DNA of 7,521 nucleotides from Beijerinckiaceae bacterium (lineage in GTDB: Bacteria; Pseudomonadota; Alphaproteobacteria; Rhizobiales; Beijerinckiaceae), in NCBI GenBank assembly GCA_027346205.1, contig DAIESR010000203.1, positions 1 to 7,521 of the forward strand, read 5' to 3'. The notes under the pieces are model-generated. The model saw only the letters and a list, made by a program, of their open reading frames with translations, was not told where the DNA came from and did not search any database. This document shows, in pieces, positions 1-6,008 of this stretch. The translations under genes were made by a program, and so were the position numbers. How positions within the stretch are numbered: position 1 is the first letter of the stretch; each line of letters begins with the position of its first letter.

Positions 1-440
1 GGCAGGCCGCCGAGAAACACATAGCCCGGCGCGAAACCATACATATGGACGCAATAATCCGCACCCGCGTGCAGCGACACCACATCTGCTTCGGTTAGGG
101 AAAGCGCGGCAGCGACCTCGGCCAGATCTTCCGCATGTGGCGCTTCGTAGCAGACGGGGATGATCCAATGGTTCGGCGCTGCCTGGGTAGGCAAAGGCAC
201 CGCCTCCAAGCATCGAATCTGATCGATCAATTCCGCCGTCGACAAGAGATGCGGATCGAAATGGATCATCAGCGAGCGATAGGTCGGTACCGTCTCGATC
301 ACGCCGGCGAGCGCGCGCGCCGCGAGCGCGGCATCGAGCGCGCGGACGCGCTCATTGAGAGCGGGATCGATCGTGGCGCCGAATTCGACGACGAGCGCCG
401 TCTCGCCCGCGGGCAGAAAGCGCGGGGTGCCTTCGTCCAT
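1..440 (-). CDS. pxpB: 5-oxoprolinase subunit B / KipI family protein (partial, 3' end outside window)
   Basis: The first 146 codons of a minus-strand gene are present; the rest lies beyond the left edge. The family (AHS1/KipI) pairs with PxpC and PxpA to hydrolyse 5-oxoproline to glutamate in the cytoplasm; in Bacillus the same fold (KipI) inhibits kinase KinA. Family hallmarks are visible: an N-terminal block ALVVEFG (residues 15-21) with N29-RV, then GVIETVPTYRSLMIHFDP (46-63), and the signature HAGADYCVHMYGFAPGY followed by FLGGL (124-146), matching the H-x-x-x-Y-x-V-x-x-GF-x-PG-(F/Y)-x-(Y/F)LGGL pattern. The ATG at 440 has a GGAG Shine-Dalgarno seven bases upstream, inside a 15-bp tandem duplication. 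It follows uppP on the same strand after 61 bp, so the two may be cotranscribed. pxpC would be expected further left, which cannot be checked here. Assignment to PxpB rather than another AHS1 protein is likely but not proven. Confidence 0.85.
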   Translation of the reverse strand, partial: MDEGTPRFLPAGETALVVEFGATIDPALNERVRALDAALAARALAGVIETVPTYRSLMIHFDPHLLSTAELIDQIRCLEAVPLPTQAAPNHWIIPVCYEAPHAEDLAEVAAALSLTEADVVSLHAGADYCVHMYGFAPGYVFLGGL

Positions 441-444
441 CGTT

Positions 445-474
445 CATCTCCATTGCGCTCATCTCCATTGCGCT
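445..474. repeat. 15-bp perfect tandem duplication carrying the pxpB Shine-Dalgarno
   Basis: The 15-mer CATCTCCATTGCGCT (plus strand) occurs at 445-459 and again directly at 460-474. Read on the minus strand, each copy contains GGAG. The copy next to the gene puts GGAG seven bases before the pxpB ATG, and the second copy repeats it 15 bases further upstream. The duplication adds a second, out-of-position ribosome binding sequence. Confidence 0.9.
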
Positions 475-496
475 TGCCTCTGGCGCGCGCAATGGA
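464..496. other. 10-bp inverted repeat between uppP and pxpB
   Basis: TCCATTGCGC (464-473) and GCGCAATGGA (487-496) are perfect reverse complements around a 13-base loop. The hairpin begins six bases past the uppP stop codon and overlaps the distal copy of the tandem repeat. No T-run follows it in the minus-strand direction, so it is not a standard intrinsic terminator. It could attenuate or stabilise mRNA ends between the two genes, which is inference only. Confidence 0.4.
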
Positions 497-501
497 TGAT
501 C

Positions 502-1377
502 TCAATTCGGCAGAAAGCCGACGAAGACGCCGACGAGCAGGAAAATCCCCAAAACGAAACGATAGACGACAAAGGGCCAGGCCGAATAACGCTCGAGAAT
601 GCGCAACAGTCCCCAGATCGCGACAAAGGCCGAAATCGACGCGATGACGAGGCCGAAGATGAGGATCGACCAGCCATGCAGGCTGAGATACACCTTGTGC
701 AATTCCCAGACTTCCTTGAGCCCGGCGGCGGTAATCGCCGGAAGGCCGAGCAGAAAGGAGAAGCGCGCCGCCTCCGCCCGCTTGAGATCGAGAAACAGAG
801 CGGCCGTGAGAGTCGAGCCCGACCGGGAGACTCCGGGAATCAGGGCGCCGACCTGGGCGAGGCCGACGATCATGGCATCTTTCAAGCCGACATGATCGAG
901 CGTGCGCCTATGCAGCGAATAGACTTCCGCCAGCGCAAGAAGTGCTGCCATGACGATGCTGGAGACGCCGATGACGCTCAGGGCGCGCAAGGGCGAGCCG
1001 CAGCCATTGAGAATTGGCGCCAGCAGCAGCCCGGCGATGACGATAGGCAAGGTCGCGAGCACGATCCAGACGCTGAAGCGAAAGTTCCAATCGCGGAAAT
1101 CCCGACGGGCGATCGCGCGGATCGAGCCGAAAGCAAGCCCCTCCACATCCGACCAGAAATAGCTGAGGACCGCGGCGAGGGCGGCAAGTTGCATCGCGGC
1201 GGAAAAAGCCGAGCCTGGGTCCTGCCAGCCAAGCAGCGCCGGCACGACCCGCATATGCGCGGTCGAGGAGATCGGCATGAGTTCAGTAATGCCCTGCAAG
1301 ACGCCGAGAGCGCCGACCTTTGCGTAGCCGAGCGCGACAAACCCCGTGTCGAGGCCATGAGTGCAGGCAGTGGCCAT
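502..1377 (-). CDS. uppP: undecaprenyl-diphosphate phosphatase (UppP/BacA family)
   Basis: An integral membrane enzyme of 291 residues that removes a phosphate from undecaprenyl diphosphate, recycling the lipid carrier for peptidoglycan and other envelope polymers; extra copies give bacitracin resistance in other bacteria. Both active-site blocks are present: LQGITELMPISSTAH (residues 27-41, with E32 and H41) and PGVSRSGST (181-189, with R185). Several hydrophobic helices follow, including about 103-122, 133-150 and 236-258, and the length is normal for the family. The first block reads ISSTAHMRVVPALLGWQDPG rather than the E. coli type ISSSGHL; I recall the ISSTAH form from a subgroup also found in cyanobacteria. 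The ATG at 1377 is the only convincing start before the first motif, though its Shine-Dalgarno is weak. The gene is divergent from the plus-strand gene at 1622 and followed by pxpB. Confidence 0.95.
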   Translation of the reverse strand: MATACTHGLDTGFVALGYAKVGALGVLQGITELMPISSTAHMRVVPALLGWQDPGSAFSAAMQLAALAAVLSYFWSDVEGLAFGSIRAIARRDFRDWNFRFSVWIVLATLPIVIAGLLLAPILNGCGSPLRALSVIGVSSIVMAALLALAEVYSLHRRTLDHVGLKDAMIVGLAQVGALIPGVSRSGSTLTAALFLDLKRAEAARFSFLLGLPAITAAGLKEVWELHKVYLSLHGWSILIFGLVIASISAFVAIWGLLRILERYSAWPFVVYRFVLGIFLLVGVFVGFLPN

Positions 1378-1621
1378 GTCTTCGCCGATCCGATTGTTCG
1401 AAAATGACAGTTTGCGGAATGGCGCCTTTTGGCGCCACAGCAGGGTTTGTCTCAGAGTCGCGGGTAGAGATCAACGCCCGAGCTTCGGCCAGCCTCTCGC
1501 CGAAATTAAGCGCTTGTTTCTTTGCATGCTACAGCCGTAAGCCTGTCCGGGAGCTGCGTCATAACCGGCGGCACGCGCTTTCTTTGTTGACGGTTCAGCC
1601 CGGCCTAAACTCGACGCTTTT
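1378..1621. promoter_or_regulatory. divergent intergenic region between uppP and the DUF4384-like gene
   Basis: These 244 bases should hold promoters for both flanking genes. I see no convincing sigma70 pair. The best plus-strand candidate is TTGTTG (1584-1589), 16 bases, TAAACT (1606-1611), and it is weak. Two hairpins are visible: the GGCGCC hairpin at 1420-1437, and TTCGGC (1484-1489) with GCCGAA (1499-1504). I find no small gene or RNA gene that I can support. Confidence 0.4.
1420..1437. other. perfect hairpin in the uppP leader
   Basis: TGGCGCC (1420-1426) and GGCGCCA (1431-1437) form a perfect 7-bp stem around TTTT. It lies 42 bases upstream of the uppP start codon, so it may fall in the 5' untranslated region, or act as a symmetric protein site. 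Its function is unknown. Confidence 0.45.
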
Positions 1622-2479
1622 GTGATGTGGAGCTGCCCTTTGACATTTTCGCAGCAAAGACTACGCCCTTCGTCGGCCGTGCGCATTTCTTTTGCCTTGT
1701 TTTTCAAAGCTATTGTGCCGCTCGCACTCTGCTTTTCGACGCCGGTGGGTGGCGTCGAGAGGACCCGCGGCGTGCGCCTGCTGACGCCCGGCGAGCCCAT
1801 GGTGCCGCGACCGCCGCGGCCGGACGCAAAACCGGCATTGCCGCCGCCACCGCTGGAAACGATTCGCATCGCCGTCGCCAACGGCGACGACAGCCGCCTC
1901 AAAGGTCTCGTCGCGCATGAGGCGCCCTTCGAGGTCGTCGAGACGACGGCGCATCCCGATCTCGTCTGGGACGCCGTGTCGCATAATGTGACCGCCGGAC
2001 AGAATGTGATCGCCTATGGCATCGCCAAGGCGGATTTGGCGGCGGTCATCGATCGCACCGCCGCCTTGCATGGCCTGCGCAAACTCGCCGCCGCGCAGCC
2101 GCAGGAGATCACGCTCGCGGTCGGCAGCCCGATCGAGCACAAGGGCGACAAGATCACGCTCGCCGTGGACAATATCGCGAAACGGGCGTTGATCCTCGTC
2201 GACATTTCCGGCGATGGCACAGTGCATATGCTCTATCCGCTGGGCTCGGACGAAAGGATCGTCCAGAATTCGCCGTTTCGGCTCGAACTCGAGATGCGCG
2301 ATCCGCTCGGCACGGACGCCATTGTCGCGGTGAGCGCGGAAAAGCCGATGCCGGCGCTGGAGGACGGCCTGAACCGGATCAGCACCTATCCGAGCGCGGC
2401 CAAAGTGCTCGATCTCATCACGGCGACGGTGCCGAAGGACGCGAAGATCGGCGTGCTTAGCGTGACGACTGCACCGTGA
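1622..2479 (+). CDS. predicted exported protein, DUF4384-like, resembling the C-terminus of caspase-family proteins
   Basis: The protein has 285 residues from GTG 1622 (ATG follows at 1625). An in-frame GTG at 1679 (residue 20) may be the true start, because it directly precedes a signal-peptide-like stretch: RISFALFFKAIVPLALCFST (21-40). A proline-rich linker follows (58-77). Residues 80-160 contain DLVWDAVSHNVTAGQNVIAYG and DLAAVIDRTAAL. Residues 165-245 contain GDKITLAVDNIAKRALILVD, GDGTVHMLYPLGSD and a final AVSAEKPMP. From memory, this order (a D-L-x-W-D block, an xVIDRxxAL helix, then a beta domain with GDGTVxxLYPLGSD) is the C-terminal region of alphaproteobacterial caspase-family (peptidase C14) proteins. 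No caspase His/Cys motifs are present here or just upstream. It may therefore be a stand-alone binding domain in the periplasm or a shortened relative. The function is not known. It is divergent from uppP and convergent with the next gene. Confidence 0.75.
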   Translation: MMWSCPLTFSQQRLRPSSAVRISFALFFKAIVPLALCFSTPVGGVERTRGVRLLTPGEPMVPRPPRPDAKPALPPPPLETIRIAVANGDDSRLKGLVAHEAPFEVVETTAHPDLVWDAVSHNVTAGQNVIAYGIAKADLAAVIDRTAALHGLRKLAAAQPQEITLAVGSPIEHKGDKITLAVDNIAKRALILVDISGDGTVHMLYPLGSDERIVQNSPFRLELEMRDPLGTDAIVAVSAEKPMPALEDGLNRISTYPSAAKVLDLITATVPKDAKIGVLSVTTAP

Positions 2480-2512
2480 GGGGGTGGCGGGCCGCAGGTT
2501 GAATTTCAGCAA

Positions 2513-2541
2513 GGGGCGGCGAACCGTTCTCGCGCCGTCTT
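2513..2541. terminator. candidate hairpin between convergent genes
   Basis: CGGCG (2517-2521) pairs with CGCCG (2533-2537) around an 11-base loop, and the stem extends outward through wobble pairs to about 2513/2541. Only a short TTT (2540-2542) follows on the plus strand. It lies 33 bases past the plus-strand stop at 2479 and before the end of the convergent gene at 2624, so it could serve either gene. It is weak as an intrinsic terminator. Confidence 0.3.
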
Positions 2542-2623
2542 TCTCAACAGCGGTGGCAACGAGCTAAAATCGAGTCAAATCTCCAGAAACCAGACATTTC
2601 CAGAAGAGGTTATTGGCGACCGC

Positions 2624-3400
2624 TCATGCGTCGCATACGGCTGCACCAGGATGCTCGCCGGCTCTTTGCGGGAGAACCAGGATGAGGGCGACGATCGAGA
2701 CGGCGAGAATTGCCGAAGCGTAATAACGGCTGAACGCCAGCCCGCCGTTGGCAACCGGCTTGTCGAGGAGATCGCCAAGCGTTGCGCCTAATGGCCGCGT
2801 CAGGATGAACGCCATCCAGAACAACAAAACGCGCGAGATGTTCGTGAAGAAATAGCCGGCGGCGACGAGCGCCAGACCAGCGGTGAACACCAACGCGCCG
2901 CGCTCATAGCCCAACCCGTTCGTGTCGGCCATCCAATCTCCGAGCGCCGTGCCCAGCGTCTGCGAAAACAGGATCGTCGCCCAGTAAAAGACCTCGACCC
3001 TGGGCGTCGCGACGGTGTTGACGGAGACAGAGCCCTCGGACCAGCGCCAGACAGCCAGCGCGGCCATCAGGGCCAAAAACAGGATCGAGGAACCGCCCGC
3101 ATAGCCAATACCCATCGACCGATCCGCGAAGTCGGCCATTGTCGTTCCGACCGTCGTGGTCGCGACAATCGTCGTCCAATACACGAAGGGATGGAAAGAT
3201 TTAGCAGGAATCTGGGCCGCGACCGCGAGGATGAAAATGCCGAAGAAAATGATGCTGCCGATTGCATAGCCAAGGTGCATCGACATGGTTACGGCATCGC
3301 CGCCGGTCTCGCCCAAAGTCGTCGCGAGAATCTTGATGACCCAGAATGCCAGAGTGACTTCCGGGACTTTGCTCAACACGATTTTTTGCGTGTCATTCAT
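2624..3400 (-). CDS. four-repeat integral membrane protein (COG4705-like, uncharacterised)
   Basis: A 258-residue protein that is almost entirely transmembrane, with soluble ends only at about 1-10 and 245-258. It contains four copies of a roughly 30-residue unit (about 19-50, 74-104, 139-169, 194-224). Each has an aromatic-W start, a G five residues before an invariant Asp (G30/D35, G85/D90, G150/D155, G205/D210), and in the first three a GY ten residues or so later. The Asp spacing is 55-65-55, suggesting two successive duplications. I recognise it as the type grouped as COG4705, 'membrane-anchored protein', with no known activity; in-membrane acidic residues would suit cation binding or transport, but that is inference. 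The start at 3400 (MNDTQK) is chosen because AAAAGGA (3407-3413) sits seven bases before it; an ATG at 3448 would add 16 unlike residues and lacks such a site. It follows the PepSY gene by 80 bp on the same strand and is probably cotranscribed. Confidence 0.8.
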   Translation of the reverse strand: MNDTQKIVLSKVPEVTLAFWVIKILATTLGETGGDAVTMSMHLGYAIGSIIFFGIFILAVAAQIPAKSFHPFVYWTTIVATTTVGTTMADFADRSMGIGYAGGSSILFLALMAALAVWRWSEGSVSVNTVATPRVEVFYWATILFSQTLGTALGDWMADTNGLGYERGALVFTAGLALVAAGYFFTNISRVLLFWMAFILTRPLGATLGDLLDKPVANGGLAFSRYYASAILAVSIVALILVLPQRAGEHPGAAVCDA

Positions 3401-3419
3401 GCGACGATCCTTTTGAATC

Positions 3420-3436
3420 CGCGAACCCGATTCGCG
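3420..3436. other. intercistronic stem-loop between the PepSY and membrane-protein genes
   Basis: CGCGAA (3420-3425) and TTCGCG (3431-3436) form a perfect 6-bp stem with a 5-base loop, just upstream of the Shine-Dalgarno of the membrane-protein gene. No T-run follows. It may be an mRNA processing or stability element that sets the relative output of the two genes. Confidence 0.35.
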
Positions 3437-3480
3437 TCGCAACGCCAATCGAGTTCGCTTTGTGGTTCTTCAATCATGCC

Positions 3481-3795
3481 TCAGTCGGGGTTCTTGCCTT
3501 CCTTGGCATTCTCCAACACATGGCCGGTTCTGGCGTCGACGCCGACCTCTTGCGTGACGCGGCCATTCTTGATGTCGAAAGAATACCGCAAGCCGGTTCC
3601 GCCGGCTTCGCGTTCCAGTTCTTCGTCGGTGATGGTGCCGGGATGCACTTTCAGCGCGATCGCACGGGCCTGGCCGATGCTCACTTTTGCTTCCTTGGCC
3701 AGCTTCTCTCCGGTGTAAGCCATGGCTGGCAAGGCGAACATCAGAGCCATACTCAAGGCCCCGAAGCGCATGTGACGTCGATATAGCATTGCCAT
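3481..3795 (-). CDS. small secreted PepSY-domain protein
   Basis: A 104-residue precursor. Residues 1-26 look like a signal peptide: a basic start (YRRHMR), a hydrophobic core (GALSMALMFALPA) and an AMA cleavage site before YTGEK. The mature part of about 78 residues is one PepSY repeat, with helix VSIGQARAIALKVHPG (38-53) followed by strands LRYSFDIKNG (69-78) and EVGVDARTGHVLEN (83-96). PepSY domains are found as inhibitory propeptide modules and as small periplasmic proteins, often near two-component systems. The start at 3795 is preceded by AGAAGG nine bases upstream; the longer reading to 3852 adds 19 residues before the signal peptide and is disfavoured. A second Met at residue 9 is possible. 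It lies 150 bp after the kinase gene, which is enough for its own promoter, and that gap carries a PmrA-box-like repeat. The role is likely periplasmic modulation of the kinase or of the neighbouring membrane protein, which is inference. Confidence 0.85.
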   Translation of the reverse strand: MAMLYRRHMRFGALSMALMFALPAMAYTGEKLAKEAKVSIGQARAIALKVHPGTITDEELEREAGGTGLRYSFDIKNGRVTQEVGVDARTGHVLENAKEGKNPD

Positions 3796-3880
3796 AATCT
3801 TCAACCTTCTCTGAACACCCCCCGCTGCTTCTGAATCCCGAACAGGTCGCACGAAAGCGGCCGCGTCACGGTTTCAACGA

Positions 3881-3915
3881 CAACACTAGACGGGTTGAAT
3901 TAGGAGCGAATTAGG
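3881..3915 (-). promoter_or_regulatory. candidate response-regulator box and promoter upstream of the PepSY gene
   Basis: On the minus strand this reads CCTAAT-N5-CCTAAT. In full it is an 8-bp direct repeat (plus-strand GAATTAGG at 3897-3904 and 3908-3915) with an 11-bp period, one helical turn. OmpR-family regulators bind such head-to-tail half-sites, and the PmrA box is CTTAAT-N5-CTTAAT. A possible -10, TAGTGT (3888-3883), lies 10 bases past the second half-site, which would put transcription starts near 3876 and leave a leader of about 80 nt. The same 35-bp layout recurs at 6009-6043. Confidence 0.6.
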
Positions 3916-3945
3916 GGCAAATCCAAAACGCTGGAGGCCGGCTCT

Positions 3946-5265
3946 TTAGCTGCTAAAACCCGCTTCGATCCAGGGTAGCTCGACCCGCGCCTGCGCACCG
4001 GGCCGGCCATCGGTCCGATTTCGGACCTCAACGGAAATGCCGTGACGTTCGCCGATGCGGCGCGCGATGGCCAAGCCGAGGCCTGTCCCTTCCGTGTCGG
4101 CAGGCGCCGCACGAAAGAAGCGATCGAAAATGCGCTCCTCGGCCCCGCGCGGGATGCCCGGTCCTGAATCGATGATCTCGATCACCACCCGATCTCCGGC
4201 GCGGCGGAGGGAAACATCCACGGTTCCACCCCGAGGCGTGTAGCGTACCGCGTTGTCGATCAAGTTCTCAAAGAGGACGCGCAATTCCACTGCCGATCCT
4301 CGAAAGATCGCGGCTTGCTGGTCGATAACGCCTAGATCGACGCCCTTGCGTTCGGCAATCTCAACATAGGCTGCCACGCAGGCTAGAAGAAGCGGCGCGA
4401 TCTCAACCGTTTCGTTCGACTGGGGAGGCAGCCGATCATCGAGCCGCGCCAGACGCAGCAATTGATTCACAAGTCCACCCGCGCGCCGCACGCACTGTGC
4501 CATCGCCGCTTTGCGCTCCTCCAGCGTATCCGGCGAACCCGAGGCAAGTCCGTCCACCTGAATTTGAATTGCGGCGAGCGGCGTCCGCAACTCATGAGCA
4601 GCGTCGGATACGAATTGCTTTTGTTGCTCCAAGGCGGCGCGCAGACGAAGGATGAGACTGTTCATACCCTTGACGAGAGGGATGACCTCCATCGGAATTC
4701 CGCCGAGGGGGACGGGCTCATCGGCGCTCGCGCCGCGCTCCGCAAGTCCTTGTGCCAGCGCGTCCAACCGCCCGAGCAGGCGATTCATGGCCCAGCCGAC
4801 GACGAGCCATGAGAAAGGAATGACGATCAGGACAGGCGCGGCGGACCCGATTGCAGCGCCTTGGGCGAGCTCTTCACGCACCGTCATTCGCTGCGCGACC
4901 TGCACCGTTTTTGTGCCGTCGCTCCCCGTGTAGACGCGCCAATTGTCGCCGGCGGCGGGGAGTTCCGTAAAGCCCAAGCGAGACTGACGGGGAATATCGA
5001 CGTCCGGCATCGAATCGTGAATTTTTTTGCCCGACGCGTCCCAAATGGTCACCGAGAACTCGTCCTCCGGGTCCTGATCGACGGACGGCGTGCCGCTCTT
5101 TGTCAAACCTTCGCCAGCGTTCAGCGCGATTTGCCGCAATTGTCCGTCGAGGAACTCCGAGGCCTCGACGTGCGCAAAACGATAAGCGATTAAGACGGTT
5201 GCCAACCCGACCAACGCCAGAAGAAGCGTCATTGAGACGAGGGCTGTGCGGCGCAAAGAAATCAT
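3946..5265 (-). CDS. sensor histidine kinase, 2CSK_N type (TctE/QseC/PmrB-like)
   Basis: An inner-membrane kinase of 439 residues that would phosphorylate the adjacent response regulator. Order: transmembrane helix 1 (about 6-29); a periplasmic sensor of about 110 residues with FSVTIWDASGKKIHDS and a WRVYTGSDGTKTVQVAQ strand, typical of the 2CSK_N domain; transmembrane helix 2 (about 139-158); a HAMP-like linker; H-box FVSDAAHELRTPLAA with His224; N-box NLIDNAVRYTP (334-344, Asn338); G1 box DSGPG (366-370); F-box FDRFFRA; G2 box GTGLGLA (393-399). All catalytic boxes are intact. The start at 5265 is chosen because its ATG overlaps the regulator's TGA as ATGA, the usual sign of translational coupling; an in-frame ATG at 5289 would add eight residues. 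The signal is unknown. The QseC/PmrB relatives sense cations, low pH or catecholamines, but too little of the sensor is diagnostic here. Confidence 0.93.
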   Translation of the reverse strand: MISLRRTALVSMTLLLALVGLATVLIAYRFAHVEASEFLDGQLRQIALNAGEGLTKSGTPSVDQDPEDEFSVTIWDASGKKIHDSMPDVDIPRQSRLGFTELPAAGDNWRVYTGSDGTKTVQVAQRMTVREELAQGAAIGSAAPVLIVIPFSWLVVGWAMNRLLGRLDALAQGLAERGASADEPVPLGGIPMEVIPLVKGMNSLILRLRAALEQQKQFVSDAAHELRTPLAAIQIQVDGLASGSPDTLEERKAAMAQCVRRAGGLVNQLLRLARLDDRLPPQSNETVEIAPLLLACVAAYVEIAERKGVDLGVIDQQAAIFRGSAVELRVLFENLIDNAVRYTPRGGTVDVSLRRAGDRVVIEIIDSGPGIPRGAEERIFDRFFRAAPADTEGTGLGLAIARRIGERHGISVEVRNRTDGRPGAQARVELPWIEAGFSS

Positions 5266-5927
5266 TGTCGCGACTTCGGCGACATCCATCCCGCCCCGCG
5301 CACGTTGAAAATCACATCCTTGCCGAACTTGCGACGAATCGAGTGGATCAGTACGTCAACGGCGTTACTTTCCACTTCTTCGCCCCAGCCGTAAATGCGC
5401 TCCTCGATCTGGGCCCGCGACAGAATCCGGCCTGGCCGCTCCATCAGGGCGTGCATCAAGGCATATTCGCGAGCTGGCAGAACCTGAACCAGGCCGCGAT
5501 GCGACAATTCGCGGGTTTCCGCGTCGAGCTCGGTCTCGCCTGCCACCATGCGGGAACTGGCCCGGCCCTGATGCCGTCGCAATACAGCGCGCATTCGCGC
5601 GAGCAATTCCCGAACTTCAAAGGGCTTGACGAGGTAGTCGTCCGCACCAAGGTCGAGGCCGGACACACGGTCGTCCAGACCGTCGCGCGCCGTGATGACC
5701 AGCACTGGTGCGTTCAGTCCGTTCCGCCGCGCGGATTTCAAGAGGTCCAGGCCGTCGATGTTCGGCAAGCCAAGGTCGAGGAGTACGATGGAATGCGTGC
5801 TATCAGCCAGTGCGGCCGACGCATCAGCCCCGTTACGCACCCAGTCAACAGACATGCCTTCCGCGCCAAGGGCCTTTGACAGCCCATGCCCGATCATCGG
5901 GTCATCTTCAACGAGCAGCACGCGCAT
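5262..5927 (-). CDS. OmpR/PmrA-family DNA-binding response regulator
   Basis: A 221-residue two-domain regulator. The receiver domain (1-115) has the acidic pair D8-D9, phosphoacceptor D51 in VLLDLGLPNIDG, T79 in VLVITARD and K101 in DDYLVKPF. The winged-helix domain (about 125-217) has LPAREYALMHALMERPG, then a recognition helix region with ESNAVDVLIHSIRRKFG, and ends NVRGAGW; the usual form is VRGVGY. The ESNAV-V-IH-RRK pattern is that of the PmrA/QseB/TctD branch. The start at 5927 (MRVLLVEDD) has AGGGA ten bases upstream; the frame stays open to 6221, but the added 98 residues look like no known domain. The downstream kinase starts inside its stop codon. A degenerate copy of the PepSY-gene box lies 93 bp upstream, so autoregulation is plausible. 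Confidence 0.94.
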   Translation of the reverse strand: MRVLLVEDDPMIGHGLSKALGAEGMSVDWVRNGADASAALADSTHSIVLLDLGLPNIDGLDLLKSARRNGLNAPVLVITARDGLDDRVSGLDLGADDYLVKPFEVRELLARMRAVLRRHQGRASSRMVAGETELDAETRELSHRGLVQVLPAREYALMHALMERPGRILSRAQIEERIYGWGEEVESNAVDVLIHSIRRKFGKDVIFNVRGAGWMSPKSRQ

Positions 5928-6008
5928 TCGAACCGGTTCCCTGTCGGGTAGTTTTGGGGTGAGGTGCATACATGTCAGAGTGCGCGCCGCAGCCGGCGAC
6001 GCCTGTGT

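Noticed and set aside
355..1407. Long plus-strand open frame (350 codons) opposite uppP, and a shorter one at 135-647 opposite pxpB
   Set aside because: The translations are low-complexity, rich in Asp, Arg and Glu, with no recognisable domain. The opposite strand encodes clear UppP and PxpB motifs; high GC keeps the antisense frames open.
1640..1645. Perfect TTGACA on the plus strand near the DUF4384-like gene
   Set aside because: No acceptable -10 hexamer stands 15-19 bases downstream, so it is probably chance.
1661..2512. Minus-strand open frame of 283 codons opposite the DUF4384-like gene
   Set aside because: Arg/His-rich shadow without motifs. The plus strand has the recognisable blocks and a signal-like N-terminus.
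3401..3448. Longer start (ATG 3448) for the four-repeat membrane protein
   Set aside because: The added 16 residues are charged and would overlap the intercistronic stem-loop; the ATG at 3400 has the clear Shine-Dalgarno.
5100..5879. Plus-strand open frame of 259 codons opposite the response regulator
   Set aside because: It lies antisense to intact receiver and winged-helix motifs and resembles no protein family.
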